A stretch of DNA of 5,723 bases from Bifidobacterium breve. GTDB taxonomy: Bacteria; Actinomycetota; Actinomycetes; Nanopelagicales; Nanopelagicaceae. Of this stretch, positions 1 through 5,705 are shown one piece after another. How positions within the stretch are numbered: position 1 is the first letter of the stretch; every line of letters begins with the position of its first letter. A program made the translations under genes and the position numbers. Location of the stretch: NCBI GenBank assembly GCA_943324025.2, contig CALPKA020000043.1, positions 1-5,723 of the forward strand, given 5' to 3'. A model generated the notes under the pieces. The model did no database searches. It worked only from the letters and a program-made list of their open reading frames with translations, and was not told where the DNA came from.

Positions 1-424
1 CAATACCATCATAATTATACTTAAGAACTAAAGCTTTAATTGTTTGAACAATGTTACTTCTTGATGCTGGGTTTGCTAGAAAATTTGCAAGCACAAACTT
101 TTTATTATCATCAGTAATTGTTGGAAGAAGTAAAATCCCATTTGCTTTTAACCTAGCAATGACTTGCTCTTTTGGTGTGGTGTACTTACCAAGGGCGTAC
201 TTATCTTTTATAGAATTCTCACCAGTTAAGCCATACCAAAATGGTGAGATATCTCGAATCAAATCTAAATTACCTTCAACGGTTGGCAAATTTCGAGCGA
301 GTGAATAATCTGGTAGCCAACCAGACAATATTCTTCTTGGTGGGTTATCGGCATTGGCCGGAGTTAAAGTTGAGAGCGTAAATGAGAAAGCGACTGCAAG
401 TATTAATAATTTGCGCGATCTCAT
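1..424 (-). CDS. Secreted glycoside hydrolase family 18-like protein, 5' part only (3' end outside window)
   Basis: An open frame runs from an ATG at 424 leftward to the window edge without a stop, giving 141 codons of an incomplete gene. Residues 1-25 form a classic Sec signal peptide: positive MRSRK, a hydrophobic stretch at 6-20, and a cleavage site after ANA at 23-25, so the product is probably exported. The mature part begins with GWLPDY (35-40). It then has ISPFWY (59-64), LLPTI (99-103) and a helix leading into YDGI (138-141). This order matches the first half of the GH18 barrel in chitinase and spore-hydrolase-like proteins, where a strand ending in DGxDxDxE carries the catalytic residues. 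The visible D139-G140-I141 would be the start of that motif, and the window ends there, so the catalytic Glu cannot be checked. It could bind or cleave chitin or peptidoglycan sugars; the substrate is unknown. The ATG is chosen because the signal peptide starts there and a -10 hexamer lies 7 bases upstream. Confidence 0.75.
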   Translation of the reverse strand, partial: MRSRKLLILAVAFSFTLSTLTPANADNPPRRILSGWLPDYSLARNLPTVEGNLDLIRDISPFWYGLTGENSIKDKYALGKYTTPKEQVIARLKANGILLLPTITDDNKKFVLANFLANPASRSNIVQTIKALVLKYNYDGI

Positions 425-431
425 GAATTTT

Positions 432-437
432 AGAGTA
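432..437 (-). promoter_or_regulatory. Putative -10 element (TACTCT) for leaderless GH18-like gene
   Basis: Read on the minus strand, TACTCT fits the TANNNT -10 pattern and is followed by 7 bases and then the ATG at 424. Transcription could therefore begin at the A of the start codon. No Shine-Dalgarno sequence is visible in the 31 bases between this gene and the DUF3039-like stop codon, which supports a leaderless start. No good -35 hexamer is evident. The assignment rests on spacing and on the same pattern at three other starts in the window. Confidence 0.45.
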
Positions 438-455
438 TCGGTTTTAACTGAGAAT

Positions 456-707
456 TTACTTTAAGCGGGCGTGAATCTCTTTACATGTTGGACATACTGG
501 GAATTTTTGTGGATCACGATTAGGTATCCACTTCTTGCCACATAAAGCGCGCACGGGTTTTCCAGTTACAGCAGATTCTGTGATCTTGTTTTTATCAACG
601 TAGTGAGAGAAACGTTCATGGTCACCCTCATCAGTTGGTGATAAATCTTCCTTCTCCAATAAGTCAGTCTTACCTGATTTACCGCGTAAATCATCTAAAA
701 ATCCCAT
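456..707 (-). CDS. DUF3039-family small protein, putative zinc-binding
   Basis: The product is 83 residues from the ATG at 707. A TTG at 713 would add two residues, but the ATG is preferred because a -10 hexamer sits exactly 6 bases before it and would overlap the TTG. The body carries GDHERFSHYV (28-37), then ALCGK with Cys56, and finishes with FPVCPTCKE carrying Cys72 and Cys75. This arrangement, a GDHERF block, a single Cys in xLCGK, then RDPxxFPVCPxCKE, is what I recognise as the DUF3039 family of Actinobacteria. Its function is unknown. The CxxC pair, the single upstream Cys and the nearby His30 or His35 could form a zinc site, which is inference. The first 27 residues are charged and look flexible. 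There is no signal peptide or membrane segment, so the protein is probably cytoplasmic. The gene is divergent from argF, and the GH18-like gene follows 31 bases downstream on the same strand. Confidence 0.85.
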   Translation of the reverse strand: MGFLDDLRGKSGKTDLLEKEDLSPTDEGDHERFSHYVDKNKITESAVTGKPVRALCGKKWIPNRDPQKFPVCPTCKEIHARLK

Positions 708-713
708 ACCCAA

Positions 714-719
714 ATCTTA
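714..719 (-). promoter_or_regulatory. Putative -10 element (TAAGAT) for leaderless DUF3039-like gene
   Basis: On the minus strand TAAGAT is followed by six bases (TTGGGT) and then the ATG at 707, the spacing expected if transcription starts at the first base of the start codon. There is no usable Shine-Dalgarno sequence: the GGG directly before the ATG is too close. A 17-base spacer would put the -35 at 737-742 (AATGGT on the minus strand), which is a poor match and overlaps the argF -10. Confidence 0.5.
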
Positions 720-735
720 ATCCAAATTTATCGCC

Positions 736-741
736 TACCAT
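736..741 (+). promoter_or_regulatory. Putative -10 element (TACCAT) for leaderless argF
   Basis: TACCAT fits TANNNT and is followed by six bases (TTACCA) and then the argF ATG at 748. The intervening bases contain no purine-rich ribosome binding site, so a leaderless transcript is the simplest reading. No -35 hexamer close to TTGACA is visible at the usual distance. I saw no palindrome resembling an ArgR operator in the 40-base gap, so arginine repression is not supported from sequence here. Confidence 0.5.
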
Positions 742-747
742 TTACCA

Positions 748-1701
748 ATGAGCCGGCCATTAAAAGATCTCCTGCGCACCTCTGATCTGTCTAAGGCAGA
801 TATTGAATTGCTTTTGAATACCGCAAGTAAATTTGCCAAAAAACCACTGCGCGCAAAGAAGGCTTTAGCCAAAAAGACCGTGGCTATATATATGACTAAA
901 TCTTCAACTCGAACAAGATTGGCATCTGAAACTGCAGTTGCCCATTTAGGCGGCTCACCAATCTTCTTGCGAGCTGATGATTTACAAATAGGTCGCGGTG
1001 AAACTATCTCTGACACTGCAAAGATAATTTCTGGATTTTGTAGTGCTCTGATAGTTAGAACTTTTGCTCAGTCAGATGTTGATGAATTAGGAAAACATGC
1101 ATCGATTCCTGTCATAAATGCCTTGACTGATGATGACCATCCAACACAATTACTTGCTGATTGGCTAACTATTCATGAAAGATTTGGTAAAGATTTAAAG
1201 GGGCGTAAGTTTTCTTATATCGGCGATGGCAATAATGTTGCTGCTGCCTGGTTGATCATGGGCGCCACCATGGGAGCACATGTTGTTGTTGCAACCCCAG
1301 GTGGTAAATGGGCGCCAAAGGTCACTGTTGTAAATCAAGCACTTGAAATTGCTAAACGATCTGGCGCACAAATTGAGGTTACCTCCGATGCTAAAGCTGC
1401 CGCTGCCGGTGCCAGTGCCATCTACACCGATGTTTGGATGTCGATGGGAGATTCTGAATCTGATCGAGCAGAAAAAATCGCAGCGTTGACTCCATTTGCA
1501 GTCACAGCTGATTTGATGAAGTTAACTGCTAAAGACTCCATATTCATGCACTGCCTGCCAGCCCATCGAGGTGAAGAGGTTTCAGCCGAAGTAATCGATG
1601 GCGAGAAATCTGTTGTCTGGCGCCAAGCCTTTCATCGCAGAACCACAATTCAAGCCTTGCTATATCACCTAACTAAAGGTGATTTAATGGGTAATAAGTA
1701 A
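748..1701 (+). CDS. argF: Ornithine carbamoyltransferase
   Basis: This enzyme transfers the carbamoyl group from carbamoyl phosphate to ornithine, giving citrulline in arginine biosynthesis; it acts in the cytoplasm, usually as a trimer. At 317 residues it has the normal family length. The carbamoyl-phosphate domain has STRTR (53-57), GRGET (82-86) and HPTQ (131-134). The ornithine domain has GDGNN (159-163), DVWMSMGD (228-235), whose SMG loop marks ornithine rather than aspartate as substrate, and HCLPAHRGEE (268-277) with the active-site Cys269. The helix after it usually reads AENR; here it is AFHR (294-297), keeping the Arg but replacing Asn with His. The ATG at 748 fits the family N-terminus and a -10 hexamer 6 bases upstream. 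pntAA follows after 25 bases on the same strand but appears to have its own promoter. No other arg gene is in the window. The catabolic enzyme (arcB) is the main alternative and cannot be excluded by motif alone, but there is no arginine deiminase context. Confidence 0.95.
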   Translation: MSRPLKDLLRTSDLSKADIELLLNTASKFAKKPLRAKKALAKKTVAIYMTKSSTRTRLASETAVAHLGGSPIFLRADDLQIGRGETISDTAKIISGFCSALIVRTFAQSDVDELGKHASIPVINALTDDDHPTQLLADWLTIHERFGKDLKGRKFSYIGDGNNVAAAWLIMGATMGAHVVVATPGGKWAPKVTVVNQALEIAKRSGAQIEVTSDAKAAAAGASAIYTDVWMSMGDSESDRAEKIAALTPFAVTADLMKLTAKDSIFMHCLPAHRGEEVSAEVIDGEKSVVWRQAFHRRTTIQALLYHLTKGDLMGNK

Positions 1702-1714
1702 AGTTAAGGTTGGG

Positions 1715-1720
1715 TAAAGT
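1715..1720 (+). promoter_or_regulatory. Putative -10 element (TAAAGT) for leaderless pntAA
   Basis: TAAAGT lies in the 25-base gap between argF and pntAA. It is followed by six bases (AAGCAG) and the ATG at 1727, the same spacing seen before argF and the DUF3039-like gene. It would let the pnt operon be transcribed separately from argF, as a leaderless message. The GGTTGGG at 1708-1714 is too far from the ATG, and too poor a match, to act as a ribosome binding site. No recognisable -35 is present; that region falls in the argF stop codon area. Confidence 0.45.
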
Positions 1721-1726
1721 AAGCAG

Positions 1727-2851
1727 ATGCGAATTGCAGTACCAAAGGAAACAAAATCTGGTGAACTACGGGTTGCCTTGGTGCCAGATATTATTTCTAA
1801 ATTAACAAAAGCAGGCTTAGAAGTAATTATTGAATCAAATGCTGGCCTTGCTTCTGAGTATTCAGATAAGCAATTTAGTGATGCTGGGGCTGAAATTAAA
1901 AGCGGTGATGTATTAGCCGGAAGTGATGTGGTCTTATCAGTACAGCCACTTACTGCTAATCAAATGAAAACACTGAAAAAAGGCGCAATAACTATCTCAT
2001 TTCTATCACCATCAACTGCGCAAGATTCAATTGATGCAGCAGTCAGTGCTGGTGTTACCGCAATTTCACTTGAAATGGTGCCAAGAATTTCTAGAGCACA
2101 ATCAATGGATGCCCTCACCTCTCAAGCACTTTGTGCCGGATATAAAGCATCATTAGTTGCTGCTGAGCTATCCCCTAAATTTTTCCCACTTCTTATGACT
2201 GCAGCTGGCACAGTAACTCCGGCAAAAGTTGTTGTACTAGGTGCTGGTGTTGCTGGCTTACAAGCAATTGCAACTGCAAAAAGATTGGGCGCTGTGGTCT
2301 CTGCCTATGATGTTCGACCAGCATCTGCTGATGAAGTTAAATCAATGGGCGCTAAATTTATTAACCTAGAACTTGAAGCACTTGAAGGTGCCGGTGGTTA
2401 CGCAAGAGAGATGACTGAAGAGCGAGCAAACAAACAACGCGAATTTCTTACGCCATATATTGCATCAGCTGATGTACTAATTACTACCGCTGCAGTTCCA
2501 GGACGCACGGCGCCAAGATTGGTAACTGCGCAGATGGTTTCACAAATGATGCCTGGCTCAGTAGTTGTTGATTTAGCATCTGAAACTGGCGGAAATGTTG
2601 AAGGATCTGTTGCTGGTGAAATTGTTACAACAAGCGGCGGAGTTAAAATCTGGGGTGGCAAAGATGTTCCAAGCCAATTAGCATTTCACGCTTCCATGCT
2701 CTTCTCACGAAATGTTGTGAATCTACTTTTGCTTATGACAAAAACAGTTGATGGCAAGCCGACAGGAACAATCGAACCGGACTTTAGCGATGAGATTATT
2801 GATTCAGCCACCCTTACCCATAACGGAGCTAAACGAGAGAAGGGTAAGTAA
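1727..2851 (+). CDS. pntAA: NAD(P) transhydrogenase subunit alpha part 1 (NAD(H)-binding domain I)
   Basis: This is the soluble NAD(H)-binding component of the proton-translocating transhydrogenase, which transfers hydride from NADH to NADP+ using inward proton flow. The product is 374 residues with no membrane segment, as expected for the split alpha-1 type known from Rhodospirillum rubrum. It starts with MRIAVPKETKSGELRVALVP (1-20), the family signature shared with alanine dehydrogenase. The loop PRISRAQSMD (119-128) contains Arg120, Gln125 and Asp128, which by alignment correspond to the catalytic RQD loop contacting nicotinamide. The Rossmann motif GAGVAGLQA is at 172-180, with the ribose-binding acid in YDVRP (Asp195). 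The mobile-loop region with GGYAREM (223-229) identifies transhydrogenase rather than alanine dehydrogenase. The C-terminal tail from about 345 is charged and probably links to the membrane part. The stop codon shares one base with the pntAB start, implying translational coupling. Confidence 0.97.
   Translation: MRIAVPKETKSGELRVALVPDIISKLTKAGLEVIIESNAGLASEYSDKQFSDAGAEIKSGDVLAGSDVVLSVQPLTANQMKTLKKGAITISFLSPSTAQDSIDAAVSAGVTAISLEMVPRISRAQSMDALTSQALCAGYKASLVAAELSPKFFPLLMTAAGTVTPAKVVVLGAGVAGLQAIATAKRLGAVVSAYDVRPASADEVKSMGAKFINLELEALEGAGGYAREMTEERANKQREFLTPYIASADVLITTAAVPGRTAPRLVTAQMVSQMMPGSVVVDLASETGGNVEGSVAGEIVTTSGGVKIWGGKDVPSQLAFHASMLFSRNVVNLLLLMTKTVDGKPTGTIEPDFSDEIIDSATLTHNGAKREKGK
2840..2844 (+). 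promoter_or_regulatory. Ribosome binding site of pntAB (AAGGG)
   Basis: AAGGG lies inside the end of pntAA, with 6 bases between it and the pntAB ATG at 2851. The AAGG part can pair with the usual 16S rRNA tail. It supports this start over the in-frame ATG codon five positions later, and it contrasts with the operon's first gene, which has no such site. Confidence 0.5.
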
Positions 2852-3177
2852 TGGCATCTGAATTAATGAGCAATGAGATTGCACTACTTGCAATATTTAT
2901 TCTTTCAGTATTTGTTGGTTTCGAGGTGGTTTCAAAGGTTTCAACAACTTTACACACACCTTTAATGAGTGGTGCAAATGCAATTCATGGTGTGATTTTG
3001 GTTGGTGCAATAGTTGTAGCAGATCATGCAAAAACTACCCTTGAAATATCACTAGCAATTGCGGCGGTAATTTTGGCAACTATCAATATGGTTGGTGGTT
3101 TTGTTGTAACTGATCGAATGTTGCAGATGTTTAAAGGTAAAGGCAAGCCAAAAAAGGATAAGGGTGAAGACAAATGA
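2851..3177 (+). CDS. pntAB: NAD(P) transhydrogenase subunit alpha part 2 (membrane domain)
   Basis: This small membrane subunit supplies the alpha share of the proton channel in three-subunit transhydrogenases. It is 108 residues with three hydrophobic helices at about 8-28, 44-61 and 64-87. The conserved loop-to-helix segment LHTPLMSGANAIHGV (35-49) and the third-helix signature GGFVVTDRMLQMF (82-94) match the family. The tail from 95 is Lys/Gly-rich and soluble. His46 in NAIHG stands where enteric enzymes have Ser (NAISG). As I recall from the Thermus thermophilus enzyme, a histidine at this alpha-2 position belongs to the proton path, and PntB here has Asn at the E. coli beta-His91 position, so this His is the likely proton-handling residue. 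The start overlaps the pntAA stop by one base and the TGA overlaps the pntB ATG by four, so the three proteins are probably made together. Confidence 0.95.
   Translation: MASELMSNEIALLAIFILSVFVGFEVVSKVSTTLHTPLMSGANAIHGVILVGAIVVADHAKTTLEISLAIAAVILATINMVGGFVVTDRMLQMFKGKGKPKKDKGEDK
3163..3167 (+). promoter_or_regulatory. Ribosome binding site of pntB (GGTGA)
   Basis: GGTGA is complementary to the TCACC stretch of the 16S rRNA tail and lies 6 bases before the pntB ATG at 3174, inside the last codons of pntAB. Together with the ATGA stop-start overlap it points to coupled translation of the two membrane subunits. Confidence 0.45.
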
Positions 3178-4559
3178 GTCGTAACCTATATGACCTTATT
3201 GGATTAGCCGCAGGCATATGTTTCATTCTTGCCCTAAAGGGTTTGTCCTCTCCAAAATCAGCTCGCAGAGGTAACTTAATTGGTGCGCTGGGTGCAACTG
3301 TTGCAACCGTCATTGTTTTCTTTTATGCAAATGATGGAAAAGCATTACACAATCAAAATTTGATCCTGGCAGCAATTGCATTTGGTGTGATAGTTGGAGT
3401 ACCAGCGGCTCGTAAGGTTCAAATGACCCAAATGCCACAACTTGTTGCACTATTTAATGGTGTTGGTGGTGGCGCCGCAGCACTAGTTGCAATTGTTGAG
3501 TATTTAAAGCTTGGCAGTGATGCCACAACTCCTGTCGTAGTCGCAACAGTTTTCACCGTAATTGTTGGCTGCGTATCATTTTCAGGTTCGATCATTACCT
3601 TCCTTAAATTACAAGAGTTAATGACAACTAGACCGGTAATTTTCCCATTTGGTCGCCAGATTATTGCTTTAACCTTAATTGGCGTATTAGCAAGTGGTGG
3701 TTGGGTAATTTCAAGTGGTGGTACTACTCCGCTTCTAATTAATGGCCTACTTTCTTTATTATTTGGAATCTTGTTTGTGCTGCCGGTCGGTGGCGCAGAT
3801 GTACCTATTGTTATTTCACTTCTAAATGCCTTCACTGGATTAACTGTTGCAGCATCTGGTTATGTACTAGAAACTACTTTGTTAATCGTGGCCGGAACAT
3901 TGGTTGGTGCATCTGGAACCATTCTGACCCGCTTGATGGCAGATGCCATGGGTAGATCTTTATTTGGAACTTTATTTGGCGCTTTCACTGCAAAAGCTAG
4001 CGCTGCCACTGGTCCAGCTGATACTCGCCCAGTTAAATCAGGATCTGCTGATGATGTTGCAATCTTGCTCAACTACGCACAACGAGTTGTCATCGTGCCT
4101 GGTTTTGGATTAGCTGTTGCACAAGCTCAGCACACAGTTCGGGAGTTGGCTGATTTGCTAGCTGCAAAAGGTGTTGAAGTTGCCTACGGAATTCATCCAG
4201 TAGCTGGGCGAATGCCAGGACATATGAATGTGTTACTTGCTGAAGCAAATGTTCCGTATGAACAATTAGTTGAAATGGAAGAGATTAATCCAACATTTCC
4301 ACAAACAGATGTTGTCTTGGTTGTTGGTGCAAATGATGTGGTTAACCCTGCTGCTAAAACCACACCGGGCTGTCCAATCTATGGCATGCCTATATTGGAT
4401 GTGGCGTTAGCTGGAAATGTGATTTTCCTCAAGAGATCTATGCGTCCTGGTTTTGCAGGCATAGAGAATGAATTGTTATATGAACCAAAAACTACATTAC
4501 TTTTCGGAGATGCAAAGGATTCGCTTACAAAAGTAGTTAGCGCGTTAAAGGCTTTGTAG
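3174..4559 (+). CDS. pntB: NAD(P) transhydrogenase subunit beta (membrane domain II and NADP(H)-binding domain III)
   Basis: This subunit completes the transhydrogenase: residues 1-270 form most of the membrane domain and about 290-461 form the NADP(H)-binding domain. At 461 residues it is full length. The membrane part has about eight or nine hydrophobic segments, including the conserved QMTQMPQLVALFNGVGGGAA (83-102). There Asn95 replaces the E. coli His91, compatible with His46 in PntAB taking that role. GGADVP (206-211) and ASGYVL (227-232) are also family motifs. Domain III begins around 300 with the nucleotide loop PGFGLAVAQAQ (309-319), where GFG replaces the more common GYG. It continues with HPVAGRMPGHMNVLLAEA (341-358), GANDVVNPAA (385-394), the NADP phosphate-binding KRSM (420-423) and GDAK (445-448). 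All key regions are intact. No hairpin follows the TAG; the pirin gene starts 63 bases downstream. Confidence 0.97.
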   Translation: MSRNLYDLIGLAAGICFILALKGLSSPKSARRGNLIGALGATVATVIVFFYANDGKALHNQNLILAAIAFGVIVGVPAARKVQMTQMPQLVALFNGVGGGAAALVAIVEYLKLGSDATTPVVVATVFTVIVGCVSFSGSIITFLKLQELMTTRPVIFPFGRQIIALTLIGVLASGGWVISSGGTTPLLINGLLSLLFGILFVLPVGGADVPIVISLLNAFTGLTVAASGYVLETTLLIVAGTLVGASGTILTRLMADAMGRSLFGTLFGAFTAKASAATGPADTRPVKSGSADDVAILLNYAQRVVIVPGFGLAVAQAQHTVRELADLLAAKGVEVAYGIHPVAGRMPGHMNVLLAEANVPYEQLVEMEEINPTFPQTDVVLVVGANDVVNPAAKTTPGCPIYGMPILDVALAGNVIFLKRSMRPGFAGIENELLYEPKTTLLFGDAKDSLTKVVSALKAL

Positions 4560-4622
4560 GGAATATTTACAGTAATAATTTAGTTGTAGTATTTACCGCT
4601 ATTAAAAATCATTGGAGACACT
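4560..4622 (+). promoter_or_regulatory. pntB-pirin intergenic region; weak promoter candidate
   Basis: This 63-base AT-rich gap has no terminator hairpin that I can find. A possible promoter is TTTACA (4566-4571) with TAGTAT (4587-4592), but the 15-base spacer is short. TAATTT at 4576-4581 is an alternative -10. Either would give a leader of some 25-40 bases ending in the GGAG ribosome binding site. A 7-base direct repeat TATTTAC occurs at 4564-4570 and 4590-4596. Read-through from the pnt operon is equally plausible. Confidence 0.2.
4614..4617 (+). promoter_or_regulatory. Ribosome binding site deciding the TTG start of the pirin gene (GGAG)
   Basis: GGAG stands five bases before the TTG at 4623. 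The frame is closed upstream by TAG at 4587-4589, no ATG or GTG lies between that stop and the TTG, and the next in-frame ATG is codon 64, deep within the conserved domain. The TTG is therefore the most credible start. Confidence 0.6.
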
Positions 4623-5672
4623 TTGCCAGCAGTAACTGTTAAAGATATAACACTTCTTCCTAGAGTTGTTGGCGATCCATCAACTCCCTCAAGGCGAGTT
4701 AAAAGCATTACTACCGCACCGCAAGGACATGAAGGTGAAGGCTTTCCAGTTAGAAGAGCATTTGCAGGTGTTGATTTAGCTGATTTAGATCCATTTATTC
4801 ATTTAGATCAAATGGGTGAGGTTGAGTATGCACCAGGTGAACCAAAAGGTACGCCGTGGCATCCGCATCGAGGATTTGAAACAGTTACATACATTATTGA
4901 TGGAATCTTTGACCATTATGACAATCATGGTGGCGGTGGAACGATTTCCAATGGTGATACTCAGTGGATGACAGCTGGTGCAGGTATTTTGCATATTGAA
5001 ACTCCGCCAGAGCATTTAGTTATGAGTGGTGGTTTATTTCATGGCTTTCAACTTTGGGTAAATTTACCTGCAGCTAAAAAATGGTCACCGCCTGCCTACC
5101 AAGATTTAAGAGCATCGGATGTGGCATTGCTATCTTCAAGTGATGGTGGCGCACTCTTGCGTGTTATTGCTGGTGAAGTTGCAGGACATAAAGGTCCTGG
5201 CTCAACACAAACACCAATCACTTTAGTGCATGCAACTTTGCAACCAGGTGCTGAATTAAGAATTCCTTGGAACACTTCTTATAATGCTTTAGCTTATGTG
5301 TTGAATGGATTTGGAACTGTTGGTGATGAAAAGCATGCGATTAAAACTGGTCAACTTGTTACCTATCGAGATGGTGATCAAATAGTTATTACCGCTGATC
5401 TAAACCAAGAATCTCGTTCCCCAACTATGGATGTTTTAATACTTGGTGGACTACCAATCAAAGAACCTGTGGCCTGGATGGGTCCATTTGTTATGAACAC
5501 TAAAACTGAAGTTTTGAAAGCTTTTGATGATTTCCAAAAAGGAGTTCTTGGAGTTGTCCCACCTGACTGGAGCAAAGCAAAAAGACCAATGCAGCGTGAT
5601 GGTATTGGATATAAATTAAGTGGTGACTTAAAGGGTGTTCACGGAACTCCCGAAGAGCTGCAGGAGCGTTAA
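4623..5672 (+). CDS. Pirin family protein (bicupin)
   Basis: The product is 349 residues and belongs to the pirin family, two-cupin proteins of which some (human pirin, E. coli YhhW) oxidise quercetin in vitro and others act as regulators; the physiological substrate here is unknown. The N-terminal cupin spans about 45-150. HPHRGFETVTY (80-90) gives His80 and His82. MTAGAGILHIE (116-126) gives His124 and Glu126. These four match the metal ligands of characterised pirins in identity and spacing, so a single divalent metal, probably iron, is expected. The C-terminal pirin domain covers about 195-305 with the usual GGLPIKEPVAWMGPFVMN block (275-292). The 23-residue N-terminal and 40-residue C-terminal extensions make it longer than YhhW. 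There is no signal peptide, so it is probably cytoplasmic. It starts at TTG with a GGAG site and ends directly at a strong terminator. It is the last gene of the block; any functional tie to the transhydrogenase is unproven. Confidence 0.93.
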   Translation: MPAVTVKDITLLPRVVGDPSTPSRRVKSITTAPQGHEGEGFPVRRAFAGVDLADLDPFIHLDQMGEVEYAPGEPKGTPWHPHRGFETVTYIIDGIFDHYDNHGGGGTISNGDTQWMTAGAGILHIETPPEHLVMSGGLFHGFQLWVNLPAAKKWSPPAYQDLRASDVALLSSSDGGALLRVIAGEVAGHKGPGSTQTPITLVHATLQPGAELRIPWNTSYNALAYVLNGFGTVGDEKHAIKTGQLVTYRDGDQIVITADLNQESRSPTMDVLILGGLPIKEPVAWMGPFVMNTKTEVLKAFDDFQKGVLGVVPPDWSKAKRPMQRDGIGYKLSGDLKGVHGTPEELQER

Positions 5673-5705
5673 AAAAAGGACCGAGAATTATCTCGGTCCT
5701 TTTTT
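5672..5705 (+). terminator. Intrinsic terminator after the pirin gene, potentially bidirectional
   Basis: A perfect inverted repeat begins at the last base of the pirin stop codon. The core arms GGACCGAG (5678-5685) and CTCGGTCC (5692-5699) flank a six-base loop AATTAT. A run of A (5672-5677) before the stem pairs with six T (5700-5705) after it, giving a 14-bp stem. The T tract makes a rho-independent terminator on the plus strand, and the A tract makes an equivalent one for transcripts arriving from the right on the minus strand. It may end both pirin and read-through pnt transcripts. Confidence 0.93.

Noticed and set aside
51..308. Plus-strand open frame of 85 codons near the left edge
   Set aside because: It is antisense to the GH18-like frame, which has a signal peptide and recognisable family blocks; the plus-strand translation shows no family features.
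708..747. ArgR (ARG box) operator upstream of argF
   Set aside because: I found no 18-base imperfect palindrome resembling the ARG box in the gap; the sequence gives no support for ArgR binding.
735..1016. Minus-strand open frame of 93 codons over the argF start
   Set aside because: It lies opposite well-conserved argF motifs and overlaps the divergent promoter region; its translation is not recognisable.
1727..2851. Alanine dehydrogenase instead of transhydrogenase alpha
   Set aside because: The N-terminus is shared by both families, but the RISRAQSMD loop, the GGYAREM mobile-loop region and the downstream pntAB and pntB genes fix the transhydrogenase assignment.
3419..3835. Minus-strand open frame of 138 codons inside pntB
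   Set aside because: It is the mirror of the conserved membrane domain of PntB; the length is a by-product of codon bias on the sense strand, and its Pro/Thr/Ile-rich translation looks like antisense sequence.
4564..4596. Direct repeat TATTTAC at 4564-4570 and 4590-4596 as a possible regulator site
   Set aside because: Seven AT-rich bases repeated once in an AT-rich gap is expected by chance; there is no dyad symmetry or third copy.
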